DNA of 64,000 nucleotides, from positions 124,001-188,000 of the forward strand of contig NZ_JAIGNO010000004.1 in assembly GCF_019711515.1 (NCBI RefSeq). Direction: 5' to 3'. A program made the translations under genes and the position numbers. This DNA comes from Qipengyuania qiaonensis (GTDB lineage: Bacteria; Pseudomonadota; Alphaproteobacteria; Sphingomonadales; Sphingomonadaceae). The notes below the pieces were generated by a model, which worked only from the letters and a program-made list of their open reading frames with translations, did not search any database and was not told the DNA's origin. Shown one piece after another: positions 1-10,111 of this stretch. Position 1 is the stretch's first letter. Every line of letters starts with the position of its first letter.

Positions 1-420
1 GAAATGTTTTTCGATATTGTTGGCAAAGTCGCGCTTGATCGGGGCGCGGCCTTTTTTGCCGACAAGATAGAACTTCACGTCCTTACCTTCGGCAATCAAG
101 GCCCTTGCCTTGACCTTGGCAGCCTTGACGATGTTGGAGTTGAGACCGCCGCACAAACCCTTGTCGGTGTTGACGACCACCAGCAGGTGGCGCTTGTCCG
201 ATCCGGTGCCGGCGAGCAGTTTCGGCGCACTGTCTCCGCTGACCATGCCGGCAAGCGAGGCCATCACGCCCGACAGCCGCTCGGCATAGGGTCGCGCGGC
301 TTCGGCCGCCGCCTGCGCACGGCGCAGCTTGGCCGCCGCGACCATCTGCTTGGCCTTGGTGATCTTCTGGGTCGATTTGACCGAGTTGATCCGGCCCTTG
401 AGTTCTTTGAGGCTAGCCAT
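1..420 (-). CDS. atpG: ATP synthase F1 gamma subunit, 3' part beyond the window
   Basis: The first 140 codons of the gamma subunit are present; the rest lies off the left edge. Gamma is the central rotor shaft of F1, coupling proton flow through Fo to the catalytic beta subunits. The N-terminus, beginning [20 protein letters not shown], is the characteristic first helix of the coiled coil, followed by the [15 protein letters not shown] stretch and the conserved [10 protein letters not shown] segment. It is last in sight of a minus-strand series atpH, atpA, a small monooxygenase gene, atpG. Seven bases separate its ATG from the preceding stop, so it is almost certainly cotranscribed. The partial state is a window-edge effect, not a truncation. 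Confidence 0.97.
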   Translation of the reverse strand, partial: MASLKELKGRINSVKSTQKITKAKQMVAAAKLRRAQAAAEAARPYAERLSGVMASLAGMVSGDSAPKLLAGTGSDKRHLLVVVNTDKGLCGGLNSNIVKAAKVKARALIAEGKDVKFYLVGKKGRAPIKRDFANNIEKHF

Positions 421-427
421 ATCCTGT

Positions 428-721
428 TCAGCCTTCCAGCGACTTCACTTCGACGAGTTGCGGTTCCGACTGGAGCCAGTTCTCGTATCTGGCGAAGACG
501 TCTTTGGTATATTCCTGAGCATGGTGGAAATCGAACGCGTCGCGATCCGCCCACTCTTCGAAAATCATGATCGTGCTCGAACCGTCCGCTGCGCGGTGCG
601 GTTCGAAAGAGATGCATCCGTCTTCGGCACGCGTTGCAGGCACGATAGCGGCCAATGCCTGAGCGGCGGCCTCCATATGCTCTGGCTTGACCGGGATGGT
701 GGCGAAAACGGTATAACTCAT
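428..721 (-). CDS. ABM-domain putative monooxygenase inserted in the atp operon
   Basis: A 97-residue protein of the antibiotic biosynthesis monooxygenase (ABM) fold, a dimeric ferredoxin-like barrel including quinol monooxygenases of the YgiN type. The start at [20 protein letters not shown] fits the family; the longer open frame upstream would run into atpA. Visible family features are the central E-D-G-C-I-S-F-E strand and the I-M-I-F-E-E-W strand with FHHAQEY after it. Gaps of 7 bases on each side, to atpA and to atpG, make it a member of the ATP synthase operon. The substrate is unknown; small ABM proteins often act without cofactors on quinones or polyketide-like aromatics. The location within atp genes is unusual and may be lineage-specific. 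Confidence 0.85.
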   Translation of the reverse strand: MSYTVFATIPVKPEHMEAAAQALAAIVPATRAEDGCISFEPHRAADGSSTIMIFEEWADRDAFDFHHAQEYTKDVFARYENWLQSEPQLVEVKSLEG

Positions 722-728
722 CGGTCGA

Positions 729-2270
<1,542 letters not shown>

Positions 2271-2825
2271 TTAAGCCTTCATGGCCTGGGAAAGCGAATT
2301 GAGACGGGTGCGGATCGAGGCGTCGATGCGCTTCGATCCGATGGTGACGACGAGGCCGCCGAGCAGATCGGGATCGACCTTCGTGGAAAGTTTGACCGTG
2401 CGGCCTTCGCGGGCCGTCAGCTTGGTCTTGAGTTCGGCAAGTTGTGCATCGGTAAGGGCATGCGCGCTCGTGACCTCGGCGGTCACTTCGCCGCGTTGTG
2501 CGGCGGCGATTGCGCGGAAGGCGCGGATCACGGCAGGCAATTGTGCCAAGCGGCGGTTCTGCGCCAGCACGCCAAGGAAATTCTGCGTCAGTTCCGAAAC
2601 GCCAAGCACGGTCGAGACGCCCCCAAGCGCTTTCTGTGCATCGGCACGCGAAACCTTGGGATTGGTCGTGACGGCGGCAAGCTCGACCGATTCGGCGAGT
2701 GCAGTCTCGAGCTTCTCGAGGTCCGATTCGACCGAGGTCACGGTTCCGTTTTCGCTGGCGAGATCGAATAGGGCCGAAGCGTAACGCCCTGCCAGGCTAG
2801 CCTGAATACCGGCGGAAATATCCAC
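2271..2825 (-). CDS. atpH: ATP synthase F1 delta subunit, GTG start
   Basis: A 184-residue delta subunit (OSCP-like), the peripheral-stalk protein joining F1 to the b subunits. The N-terminal [21 protein letters not shown] and C-terminal [28 protein letters not shown] are diagnostic. The open frame continues upstream to 2945, but the conserved protein begins at a GTG at 2825 with an AGAGGA ribosome binding site about 10 bases before it. The 238-base gap upstream (2826-3063) has no gene and presumably holds the promoter of the cluster. I see a possible TTGCCA / TAGGCG pair with a 17-base spacer near 2890-2935, too weak to annotate. Confidence 0.95.
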   Translation of the reverse strand: MDISAGIQASLAGRYASALFDLASENGTVTSVESDLEKLETALAESVELAAVTTNPKVSRADAQKALGGVSTVLGVSELTQNFLGVLAQNRRLAQLPAVIRAFRAIAAAQRGEVTAEVTSAHALTDAQLAELKTKLTAREGRTVKLSTKVDPDLLGGLVVTIGSKRIDASIRTRLNSLSQAMKA

Positions 2826-3063
2826 GCGCTTGAGGTCCTCTCGGGTCCGGAAGAAAAGTCTGTGCGAGCCAAGCCGTTTGCGGGCAGACGAGAGTCGCCC
2901 CGGCAAGGTCGGCGCGCGCCTAGCAAAGCCCCCCGTCAATGGCAAGCCGACTCCGGATGGCTAATCTGCACTCCGTTCGAAAAGCCGTTGTTCGCACGGC
3001 ACGGGCTTATCGGTCGTCGCCTTGCCTTGCGTCGGCCAAAGTCTCGGGAAAGCCGCTTTCCCG

Positions 3064-4605
3064 CTAGTTGCGGGCGTTGCACTCGTAGACAAGCCTCTCA
3101 TTGGCCTGCTGGGGCATCCGACCGAGCACCTCGCTCTGCAATTCGCCAAGCTGCGCGGCGGCGTTCTCGCTCCCGCACTTGGGTGCTTCGAATTTGCCGC
3201 GCGCCTCGCGGGCTTCGTTCATCTCGGTGCGAGGCAGCAGATAGCGTTCGGTCCGGAAGATACGGCGGTCGGGATCGAAACTGTTCACCGAAACCGCGTC
3301 TTCATCGTCCGGCACGAAGACGCGCGACCATGTGCCACCGGAAAAGCCATACTGCGTCCGCGTGTTGACGCAGCCATCGGCCGTCCAGTCGAATTCGACG
3401 TCCTTCACATCGGCACTCGTAATGCGGCTGCGTTCGGGGACTAACCTGCAAAGCAAGGCCAGATCGCCGGGTTCGCCCGCTTCGCCTCCGCCCGCATCGT
3501 CGTCGCCATCCTGCATTGCGGCGGCAACCCGGCGATCGATTTCGTCGAGTCCTGGGCGCGTGAGGTAAGCCGCAAGTGCAACAAGGACGACCACCGCCGT
3601 TGCCCCTCCTACGATCCGAAGCTTCTTGTCGTCGCGCGGGTCCTTGTTCCACAATGCGAGTGCCCACTGACCGAGCCCGAATGCCACGAGCAGCAGGACG
3701 AAGGAAAGGAATACGCGATCCTCGCGGTCGGTAATGACTGCCTGTTCCGCTTCAAGCAGCGCGCGATCGCGTCTGGCCCGCTGTGCTTCCGATCGTTCGG
3801 CAAGGTCTTCCCGCGCGGCGATCTGTTCGCGCTGCATTCGCTCGCGTTCGGCCTGATCGAGATCCGCCATCGAGCGGCAGGTTGTGTTGTTGATGCGCGG
3901 CTCGATCTCGTTGGCACGCAGGAAGGGGATCAGTTCGCGATTCGACACGGCAAAGAAAAACTCGGCATCGCCGCCGTCATTGTCTGCACCGAAACTGTTG
4001 ACGCCCACGACGCGGCCGCAACTGTCGACCAGCGGACCACCCGAGTTTCCTCGCGCGATCGGTGCCGTATGCAGAATGGTATCGAACTGACGGCTGGGCC
4101 GCGCGCCGGATACGAAGCCGCGGCTCTTCACCGGCGGCTGACTGCGAAAGATATCGCTGATCGACAACCCCTGCGCACGGTCCACATTCATGGGGTAGCC
4201 AACGCTGGTTACCTCGCCGCTGTCAGGCGGCATCCCCCCGGCGATTGCCAGCGGGGGGAGCCGCAGATCGCCAGTAATGCGGATCAGCGCAAGATCGTTC
4301 CTCCCCGAGACCGCGATAAGCTGGCCATAAACCGCCTCACCGCCACCGGATGAAACGATGCCGATATCCATGTCCTTGTCGTGCATGGCATCGCGCACGA
4401 CGTGGGCATTAGTCACCACGGTATCGCCGGAAACCGCAAAACCTGTGCCGTGGCTGACGGGAAACAGTTCATCATCCTCTTCACCGATGATCACCACGCG
4501 CACAACTCCGCGCGCCGCGGCGTCGATATCGGCGGGGTCGGCTCGTATGGATCCCGGTGCGAGCAGAACGAGAAAAGCGGCGAAAAGGCTGAGCAGATGT
4601 CTCAT
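3064..4605 (-). CDS. Trypsin-like serine protease with C-terminal membrane segments
   Basis: A 513-residue S1-family protease of the DegP/HtrA-like trypsin fold. A signal peptide (residues about 1-22, ending near SIRA-DP) exports an N-terminal protease domain with an intact triad: His68 in TNAHVV, Asp104 in RNDLALIRI and Ser188 in ARGNSGGPL. After it comes a charged, probably coiled-coil stretch (about 247-296), then two hydrophobic segments (about 298-318 and 331-347) and a C-terminal domain of about 160 residues that I do not recognise. No PDZ domain is evident. The open frame extends upstream to 4803, but the leader begins at 4605. The substrate is unknown; it probably acts in the periplasm, anchored in the inner membrane. 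Confidence 0.8.
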   Translation of the reverse strand: MRHLLSLFAAFLVLLAPGSIRADPADIDAAARGVVRVVIIGEEDDELFPVSHGTGFAVSGDTVVTNAHVVRDAMHDKDMDIGIVSSGGGEAVYGQLIAVSGRNDLALIRITGDLRLPPLAIAGGMPPDSGEVTSVGYPMNVDRAQGLSISDIFRSQPPVKSRGFVSGARPSRQFDTILHTAPIARGNSGGPLVDSCGRVVGVNSFGADNDGGDAEFFFAVSNRELIPFLRANEIEPRINNTTCRSMADLDQAERERMQREQIAAREDLAERSEAQRARRDRALLEAEQAVITDREDRVFLSFVLLLVAFGLGQWALALWNKDPRDDKKLRIVGGATAVVVLVALAAYLTRPGLDEIDRRVAAAMQDGDDDAGGGEAGEPGDLALLCRLVPERSRITSADVKDVEFDWTADGCVNTRTQYGFSGGTWSRVFVPDDEDAVSVNSFDPDRRIFRTERYLLPRTEMNEAREARGKFEAPKCGSENAAAQLGELQSEVLGRMPQQANERLVYECNARN

Positions 4606-4711
4606 CTGACAGGGGCTTGTGACGGCCATCCGCTTTGATCGCAAGCTTCGGGATGCACATGTCACGAGACTTGCGCACAATGGCCTGCATTGAGCTATGG
4701 AGAAACTTGCT

Positions 4712-5731
4712 ATGATCGATGCGGAGACTGCCTGGAGCGCTGTCAAGCGCCGCGACCGCTCATTCGATGGTCGCTTCGTCACCGGTGTATTGACCACTGG
4801 CATCTATTGTCGGCCGTCCTGCGCAGCGCGCCATCCGGACCGGGGCAATGTTCGTTTTTTCGCGGATGGGGCTGCGGCTCGGGCAGCGGGGTTGCGCGCC
4901 TGCAAGCGCTGTCTGCCCGACAATGTAGGGCGCGACGAGGCGGCGGTCCTGGCGGCGATCGATGAAATCCGCAGCGCCGAGGATGCGCCTTCGCTGACCG
5001 CACTTGCACAGCTTACCGGCTATTCGCGGGCGCATTTCCAACGCGTTTTCAAACGTGCCATTGGGCTGTCGCCCGCTGCCTATGCCCGGGCCCTGCGCGA
5101 ACAGCGCGCGCGGGACGCATTGTCGGGTAGCGCAAGCGTGACCGATGCGATCTATGAAGCGGGCTACGGTTCGGCCTCCCGCTTTTACGAGAATACCAAA
5201 GGGCGATTGGGGATGGCGGCAAGTGCGTGGGCGAATGGCGGAGCAGGAGTGACGATCCATTGGGCGGTAGTCGATACCAGCATGGGACCGATGCTGGTGG
5301 CCGCAACGGCCAAGGGCGTATGTCGCCTTTCGTTCAACGAGGACGTGAGCGAACTTGCCCGCCGCTTCCCGAAAGCCGATCTGGTTGAAGGCGGGGACGA
5401 GTTCGAGGCGTTGCTCGCCGATGTCGTCGCCGGCGTGGAGGCGCCGGGCGACTTCTCCCATATCCCGATCGACGTGAAGGGGACCGCTTTTCAGGAGGCG
5501 TGCTGGGAGGCGCTTCGTGCCATCCCGCCGGGCGAAACACGCACCTACGCCGAAATCGCCGCGGCGGCGGGGAATCCGAAGGCGGTGCGCGCGGCGGGCA
5601 GCGCGAATGCGCGCAACAATGTCGCGGTGCTGATCCCGTGCCATCGCGTGATCCGCACAGGCGGCGATCTCGGCGGCTATGCGTATGGCCTCGATATCAA
5701 ACGTGAATTGCTGAGGCGCGAGGAGCAGTAA
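4712..5731 (+). CDS. ada: Ada: methyltransferase DNA repair protein and regulator
   Basis: A 339-residue three-part Ada protein. The N-terminal zinc domain has the four cysteines (33, 37, 64, 67 counted from this start) and the GIYCRPSCAARHP motif that accepts methyl groups from DNA phosphotriesters. An AraC-type helix-turn-helix follows (about 75-175). The C-terminal O6-methylguanine methyltransferase has the acceptor Cys310 in the PCHRV motif. I prefer the ATG at 4712 (MIDAETAW) because GGAGAAA lies just upstream; an in-frame ATG at 4697 would add five residues. The C-terminal methyltransferase domain removes O6-alkylguanine, and methylated Ada activates its own regulon. Its stop touches the next gene's start, so the two are likely cotranscribed. 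Confidence 0.93.
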   Translation: MIDAETAWSAVKRRDRSFDGRFVTGVLTTGIYCRPSCAARHPDRGNVRFFADGAAARAAGLRACKRCLPDNVGRDEAAVLAAIDEIRSAEDAPSLTALAQLTGYSRAHFQRVFKRAIGLSPAAYARALREQRARDALSGSASVTDAIYEAGYGSASRFYENTKGRLGMAASAWANGGAGVTIHWAVVDTSMGPMLVAATAKGVCRLSFNEDVSELARRFPKADLVEGGDEFEALLADVVAGVEAPGDFSHIPIDVKGTAFQEACWEALRAIPPGETRTYAEIAAAAGNPKAVRAAGSANARNNVAVLIPCHRVIRTGGDLGGYAYGLDIKRELLRREEQ

Positions 5732-6475
5732 GTGACGACAATCGCAGAATTCGCAGCGTTGCATCGCAGCGCAGAACCACTGGTGCTGTTCAACATCTGG
5801 GATGCCGGCAGCGCGATCGCGGTGGAGCAAGCCGGTGCCCGCGCGATCGCGACGGGCAGTCTATCGCTCGCCGGTGCGCAGGGATACGGGGATGGCGAGG
5901 ACATACCGTTCGAGGTGCTGCTGGCGATCGTGCGTCGGATCGCAGCTTCCGTAAACGCGCCCCTTACGGTCGATTTCGAGACTGGTTTCGGGATCGACGA
6001 GGCGGCGCTGGCCAGGAATGCGACGGCGCTGCGCGAGGCGGGGGCGATAGGCTGCAATCTGGAGGATCGCCTGCTCGATGGCGCTGGACTGCGTCCGGTT
6101 GCCGAGCAGGCGCGGCGCATTGCCACGGTTGCTGCGCAGGGATTGTTCATAAACGCGCGTACCGATGTTTTCCTTGCGGCACTGATGACGGGCGACAACC
6201 CAAATCGGCGGGAACTGGTCGATCAGGCGATAGAGCGAGCAGCTTCTTACAGCGAAGCGGGGGCGGGTTGCTTCTTTGCACCCGGGCTGGGCGACCTAGA
6301 CCTGATCGGCGCGCTTTGTGAGGCCGTGAGCCTGCCGGTCAACATCATGCACCTCGACGGGATGGATAACGCCGAACTGGCTCGATGCGGCGTCGCCCGG
6401 ATCAGCTATGGTCCGGCGCCTTGGCGACAGGCGATGGCGGCGCTCGCTGAGCAGGCGCGAGCAGCAATGCAATAA
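5732..6475 (+). CDS. Isocitrate lyase/PEP mutase family enzyme
   Basis: A 247-residue protein of the isocitrate lyase/phosphoenolpyruvate mutase superfamily, a TIM-barrel group cleaving or forming C-C or C-P bonds next to a carboxylate with Mg2+. Family marks are LVLFNIWDAGSAIAVEQAGA, TGSLSLAGAQGYGD, LTVDFETGFG, GCNLEDRL and NARTDVFLA. The GTG start at 5732 directly abuts the TAA of ada, so it is translationally linked. The family includes methylisocitrate lyase, oxaloacetate decarboxylase and carboxyvinyl-phosphonate mutase, and the true substrate cannot be assigned. Its coupling to an alkylation-repair gene is common in this lineage as far as I recall, but functionally unexplained. Confidence 0.85.
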   Translation: MTTIAEFAALHRSAEPLVLFNIWDAGSAIAVEQAGARAIATGSLSLAGAQGYGDGEDIPFEVLLAIVRRIAASVNAPLTVDFETGFGIDEAALARNATALREAGAIGCNLEDRLLDGAGLRPVAEQARRIATVAAQGLFINARTDVFLAALMTGDNPNRRELVDQAIERAASYSEAGAGCFFAPGLGDLDLIGALCEAVSLPVNIMHLDGMDNAELARCGVARISYGPAPWRQAMAALAEQARAAMQ

Positions 6476-6494
6476 TTTCGAAGCCACCTTGTAT

Positions 6495-6509
6495 TGCGAA
6501 CGGTTCGCA
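6495..6509. promoter_or_regulatory. Fur-box-like palindrome upstream of the siderophore-interacting protein gene
   Basis: A perfect 15-base inverted repeat, TGCGAAC-G-GTTCGCA, sits 13 bases before the ATG of the siderophore-interacting protein gene. Its outward flanks (AT before, TTAG after) extend it towards the GCGAAT-N-ATTCGC type of iron box found in alphaproteobacteria. The gene behind it is an iron-acquisition reductase, and a Fur protein is encoded at 56449-56871, so Fur-Fe2+ repression is the natural reading. The half-sites differ from the Escherichia coli consensus, so binding is inferred. Confidence 0.6.
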
Positions 6510-6522
6510 TTAGTTGTGGTAG

Positions 6523-7284
6523 ATGAGTACAAGACCAGCACCTAGAAACCTCACCGTTCTTTCCAGTCGGCGTCTCTCGCCATCCATGATCCGCGTTTCG
6601 CTGGGTGGTGACGGAATCCGCGATTTTCCGGCCGATTTCGCGGGCGGCTACGTCAAGCTGATGCTCGAACCGCCTAGCGCGACGACGAAGGCGGTGATCC
6701 GCACCTATACGATCCGCCACCAGCGCCCCGGTGCCATCGACGTCGATTTCGCGCTACACGGCGGGGAGGCTGCGGGTCCGGCGACGCAATGGGCATTGTC
6801 GGCACAGCCCGGAGATACGATTGCGGTGGGCGGACCGGGCCTGCCCAAGCCGCTGCCGCCGGGGCGCGATTTCTATTTGATCGCAGGCGATATGACCGCG
6901 CTACCGGCCATTTCGGTCAATCTTGCCGCACTGCCGGCGGATGCGCGCGGGTGTGTCGCCATCGAAATACAAGACGAGGCAGACCGCCCGGACATCGTCG
7001 CGCCCGCAGGGATGCAGATCGAATGGCTGATCAATCCCGAACCCGGCAGGCGCCCGGACCTGCTCGCCGACACATTGCGGTCGATAGGACGGCCCGAAGG
7101 CTCGGTTGCCGGTTGGGCGGCTTGCGAGTTTTCATCCATGCGCAAGCTGCGCGACTATCTGCGCGGTGAACTCGGGCTCGGTGGGAGCGATCTCTATATC
7201 TCGAGCTATTGGAAGCACGGGCTGATCGAGGATGAGCACAAGCTGGTGAAGCGCGCCGACGCCGAGGCTCAGCCGGCCGGCTGA
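6523..7284 (+). CDS. Siderophore-interacting protein, NAD(P)H-dependent ferric reductase type
   Basis: A 253-residue SIP/ViuB-family flavoprotein, expected to reduce Fe3+ bound to siderophore in the cytoplasm and release the iron. Order of parts: an FAD-binding barrel with IRTYTIRH (the RxYT/SxR flavin motif, about residues 65-72), GPATQWAL and GDTIAVGGPGL, then the NAD(P)H-binding lobe with FYLIAGDMTALPAI and the C-terminal GGSDLYISSYWKHGL typical of the family. The ATG at 6523 starts MSTRPAPRN. A perfect palindrome just upstream is a likely Fur operator. No siderophore receptor or synthesis gene lies nearby, so it probably serves transporters encoded elsewhere. Confidence 0.9.
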   Translation: MSTRPAPRNLTVLSSRRLSPSMIRVSLGGDGIRDFPADFAGGYVKLMLEPPSATTKAVIRTYTIRHQRPGAIDVDFALHGGEAAGPATQWALSAQPGDTIAVGGPGLPKPLPPGRDFYLIAGDMTALPAISVNLAALPADARGCVAIEIQDEADRPDIVAPAGMQIEWLINPEPGRRPDLLADTLRSIGRPEGSVAGWAACEFSSMRKLRDYLRGELGLGGSDLYISSYWKHGLIEDEHKLVKRADAEAQPAG

Positions 7285-7304
7285 ACGAACCGAAAGCGCA
7301 AATG

Positions 7305-7330
7305 AAAAGGGCGGACCCGAAGGACCGCCC
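7305..7330 (-). terminator. Rho-independent terminator of the OmpA-family gene
   Basis: On the minus strand GGGCGGTCC and GGGTCCGCCC form a GC-rich hairpin with a TTCG-like loop, followed directly by TTTT. It lies 27 bases beyond the OmpA-family stop codon. On the plus strand the stem lacks a following T run, so it mainly ends the minus-strand transcript. Confidence 0.75.
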
Positions 7331-7356
7331 CGATATTCGTGTTTGGCTATCCCGGA

Positions 7357-8253
7357 TCAGAGACCGGTTTCCATTCCGTCGACGCTCTTGCTGACGAGAA
7401 TGTTGACGGCAACACGGCGGTTCTGCGCCTTGCCCGCTTCGGTGGTGTTGTCCGCAGCCGGGTCGGCTTCGGCCATGCCGGTCGGGGTCATCATGCGATA
7501 GGGCGCCCACTTGCATTCCTGCTGGAGGAAGTTGACCACGCGGGCCGCGCGTTTTTCGCTGAGTTCCTGGTTGATCTCGTAACCGCCGGTCGAATCGGTA
7601 TAACCGACGACGAGAAGCAGCGCATTGTCGGTAGCGCCCGCCTGGCTGGCAGCCTGGCAAAGCTCGGTCCGCGCCGTATCCGACAGATTGTACTTGCCAG
7701 TATCGAAATAGACGTTGGTAACGCCCTTGATGTTGTACTCGTCGATATTGGCGACGCGTCCGCGCAGAGCTTCGGTGGCCGCTTCGTTTTCGGTAAAGCG
7801 CTGGTCGGTGCCGTTGTGGATCATCCGCGCCGTCTTGAGGTCCTTGGTCTTGAGCGCGACCTTGGTGGCAATCAGGCCCCTGTCTGCCCACTCGACAGTC
7901 TGCACTTCGACCGGCAGGCCGTTGAGCAGGTCTGCGGCAGGAAGCGTATCCTTGCTGAGGCCCAGGAAGCCGCCGCTGCTGCGGATTTCGGTGGCAGGAC
8001 TGATCGCGACGACGGTGCGCGAACCATCGGCGGTCGTCACCTGCATTCTTTCGTCTTTGCGCGCCGAAATAACGCCATCGATGGTCGGGCCTGCCGGCAT
8101 GCCGGTAAGATCGCTGGGCATGTTGCCCATGACGGTGGCCAGCACTTCACCATCCTGCGGCTCAAGCTCCTGCGCATATACGCCGCCCGTTGCGGGCAGA
8201 GCGAGCGCGGCAAGTACCGCAAGGGCTTTCGAATTTCTTGAAATGGCAGTCAT
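7357..8253 (-). CDS. OmpA-family outer membrane/peptidoglycan-associated protein
   Basis: A 298-residue exported protein. A signal peptide (about residues 1-27, ALALPATGGVYAQE) is followed by about 150 residues of unrecognised sequence, then a C-terminal OmpA/MotB peptidoglycan-binding domain (about 180-290). That domain starts with NVYFDTGKYNLSDTAR, continues with VVGYTDSTGGYEINQELSEKRAARVVNFL and ends with AQNRRVAVNILV. No C-terminal beta-barrel is visible, so it is probably periplasmic or lipid-independent and tethers the cell wall. A GAGGAG ribosome binding site precedes the ATG. It is monocistronic: a terminator follows, and the next gene upstream is more than 250 bases away (8254-8511 holds no gene; only a CCGGAC/GTCCGG inverted repeat near 8296). 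Confidence 0.88.
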   Translation of the reverse strand: MTAISRNSKALAVLAALALPATGGVYAQELEPQDGEVLATVMGNMPSDLTGMPAGPTIDGVISARKDERMQVTTADGSRTVVAISPATEIRSSGGFLGLSKDTLPAADLLNGLPVEVQTVEWADRGLIATKVALKTKDLKTARMIHNGTDQRFTENEAATEALRGRVANIDEYNIKGVTNVYFDTGKYNLSDTARTELCQAASQAGATDNALLLVVGYTDSTGGYEINQELSEKRAARVVNFLQQECKWAPYRMMTPTGMAEADPAADNTTEAGKAQNRRVAVNILVSKSVDGMETGL

Positions 8254-8511
8254 AGTCTACTCCTCAAAATCGACACCGGCACACGCGGTGTGTCCGGACC
8301 TCGATGTCCGGTCCACTCCCTCCATTGTGCGTATGCGGGCAATCCAACCCCCTCTAGTTGTCCATATTGGTCCAGATGTAGCACGGGGCTACGGATCGGC
8401 CTGATGTTCAGATCGATCTGCGGTGCCAATGAATGTGAGCCGATTTGTCTCCTGATGAGTCGGTGACCGGAGCCCAATCTGCGGTAAAGCGACACCACGC
8501 GATCGAAATGA

Positions 8512-10077
8512 TTAACCATCCGCAGGCCGGGCCCAGCCCTTCGCGGCGGGTTCCAGACGATCGAGGAATGCCCGTGCGCTCTGGAGATACTCCCGCTGGC
8601 GGTCTCCCCCCATGCGATCCCAGGTGGAATAGATCCGGCCGATGCGGTGGTTCTTCTCCAGCCGCTCGCGGTGATGGTGCATGAAGTGCCAGTAGAGCGG
8701 GTTGAACGGACACGCGCCGTCGCCGGTCTTCTTGCCAGGCGAATAGGTGCAGCCCACGCAGTAATTGCTCATCTTGTTGATGTAGTTGCCACTTGCCGCA
8801 TAGGGCTTGGAGGCCAGTTTGCCACCATCGGCATATAGGATCATGGCCGCGACATTGGGCAGTTCGACCCACTCATAGGCATCGGCATAGACGACAAGAT
8901 ACCAGTCCTGAACTTCGCGTGGGGCAATACCCGCGAGGAGAGCGAAATTGCCCAGTACCATCAGCCGCTGAATATGGTGCGCATGGGCATTGTCGCGCGT
9001 CGAACGGATGCAGTCGGCCAGACACGCCATGTCCGTTTGCCCGGTCCAGTAGAATTCCGGCAGGCCGCGCTGGGCATTGAGCGCATTCGCGTTCTGCAAA
9101 TGCGGCATCTGGTGCCAGTAGAAGCCGCGCACATATTCGCGCCAGCCGATGATTTGCCGGATGAAGCCTTCGACCGAATTCAACGGCGCTTTGCCGTCCT
9201 TATAGACCTGTTCTGCGCGCTGGCAGAGTTCGAGAGGGTCGAGCAGGCCGAGGTTGATGCTGGTTGAAAGCATCGAGTGGAACAGATCGTCCTCTCCTAC
9301 GACCATGGCATCTTGATAGGGCCCGAAGCACTCGATCCGTTCGGCGAAGAAGGCGTCGGCGGCTTCTTGCGCTTCTTCCCGGGTGACCGGCCATTCGAAC
9401 GTATCGAGATTGCCGAAATGATCGCCGAAGCGGGCTTCGACCAGTTCGATCACGTCTCGCGTGATCGCGTCCGGTTCGAATTTCGGGCGTTCGGGTGCGG
9501 ACAGGCCGTCTTTGGGTGGCTTGCGGTTCTCGCTGTCGTAGTTCCATTCGCCGCCCTCGGGCTTGTCACCATCCATCAGCAGCCCGGTCTTGCGGCGCAT
9601 TTCGCGATAGAAGAACTCCATGCGAAGTTCCTTGCGATCCGCTGCCCATTCGTCGAACTCGCTTTGGCTGCAGATGAAACGACCGTCGCGCAGTATTTCC
9701 ACGTCGCACGCGAACTTGTCCGCCCATTGCTCCATGTCTTGCCGCACGCGCCATTCGCCCGCTTCGACCACGCTGACGAGGCGCGGTGAATGCTTTTCTA
9801 CCGCTCGCGCGACTTCTCCGGCAAAGCTGCCCGCATTGCCTTCGTCATCGAGCTGCACGTAGTCGACGGTCCAGCCGGCATCGCGCAGTTCCTCGGCGAA
9901 ATGGCGCATGGCGGAGAAGATCAGCGTAATCTTCTGCTTGTGGTGCTTGACGTAGGTTGCCTCGTCCCAAACCTCCATCATCAGGATGATGGTATCGTCC
10001 TTGGTCCGCCCGCGCAGGCTCGCGAGCGTCCGGGTCAGTTGGTCTCCGAGGATGGGAACGAGTACGGGGCCGGGCAT
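8512..10077 (-). CDS. Iron-sulfur cryptochrome/photolyase (FeS-BCP type)
   Basis: A 521-residue member of the deoxyribodipyrimidine photolyase-related group, the bacterial (6-4) photolyase/CryB-PhrB class. The N-terminal Rossmann-like domain begins VLVPILGDQLTRTLASLRG. The helical FAD domain contains GWREYVRGFYWHQMP and HHIQRLMVLGNFALLAGI. The C-terminal block SNYCVGCTYSPGKKTGDGACPFNPLYW carries the cysteines expected to hold a [4Fe-4S] cluster. These enzymes repair (6-4) photoproducts with light or act as photoreceptors. The start at 10077 (MPGPVLVPILGD) is chosen by homology; the frame is open to 10164. Confidence 0.9.
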   Translation of the reverse strand: MPGPVLVPILGDQLTRTLASLRGRTKDDTIILMMEVWDEATYVKHHKQKITLIFSAMRHFAEELRDAGWTVDYVQLDDEGNAGSFAGEVARAVEKHSPRLVSVVEAGEWRVRQDMEQWADKFACDVEILRDGRFICSQSEFDEWAADRKELRMEFFYREMRRKTGLLMDGDKPEGGEWNYDSENRKPPKDGLSAPERPKFEPDAITRDVIELVEARFGDHFGNLDTFEWPVTREEAQEAADAFFAERIECFGPYQDAMVVGEDDLFHSMLSTSINLGLLDPLELCQRAEQVYKDGKAPLNSVEGFIRQIIGWREYVRGFYWHQMPHLQNANALNAQRGLPEFYWTGQTDMACLADCIRSTRDNAHAHHIQRLMVLGNFALLAGIAPREVQDWYLVVYADAYEWVELPNVAAMILYADGGKLASKPYAASGNYINKMSNYCVGCTYSPGKKTGDGACPFNPLYWHFMHHHRERLEKNHRIGRIYSTWDRMGGDRQREYLQSARAFLDRLEPAAKGWARPADG

Positions 10078-10111
10078 CGCGTATTCAATGCCCGGCGCCC
10101 GCCATGGTGCC

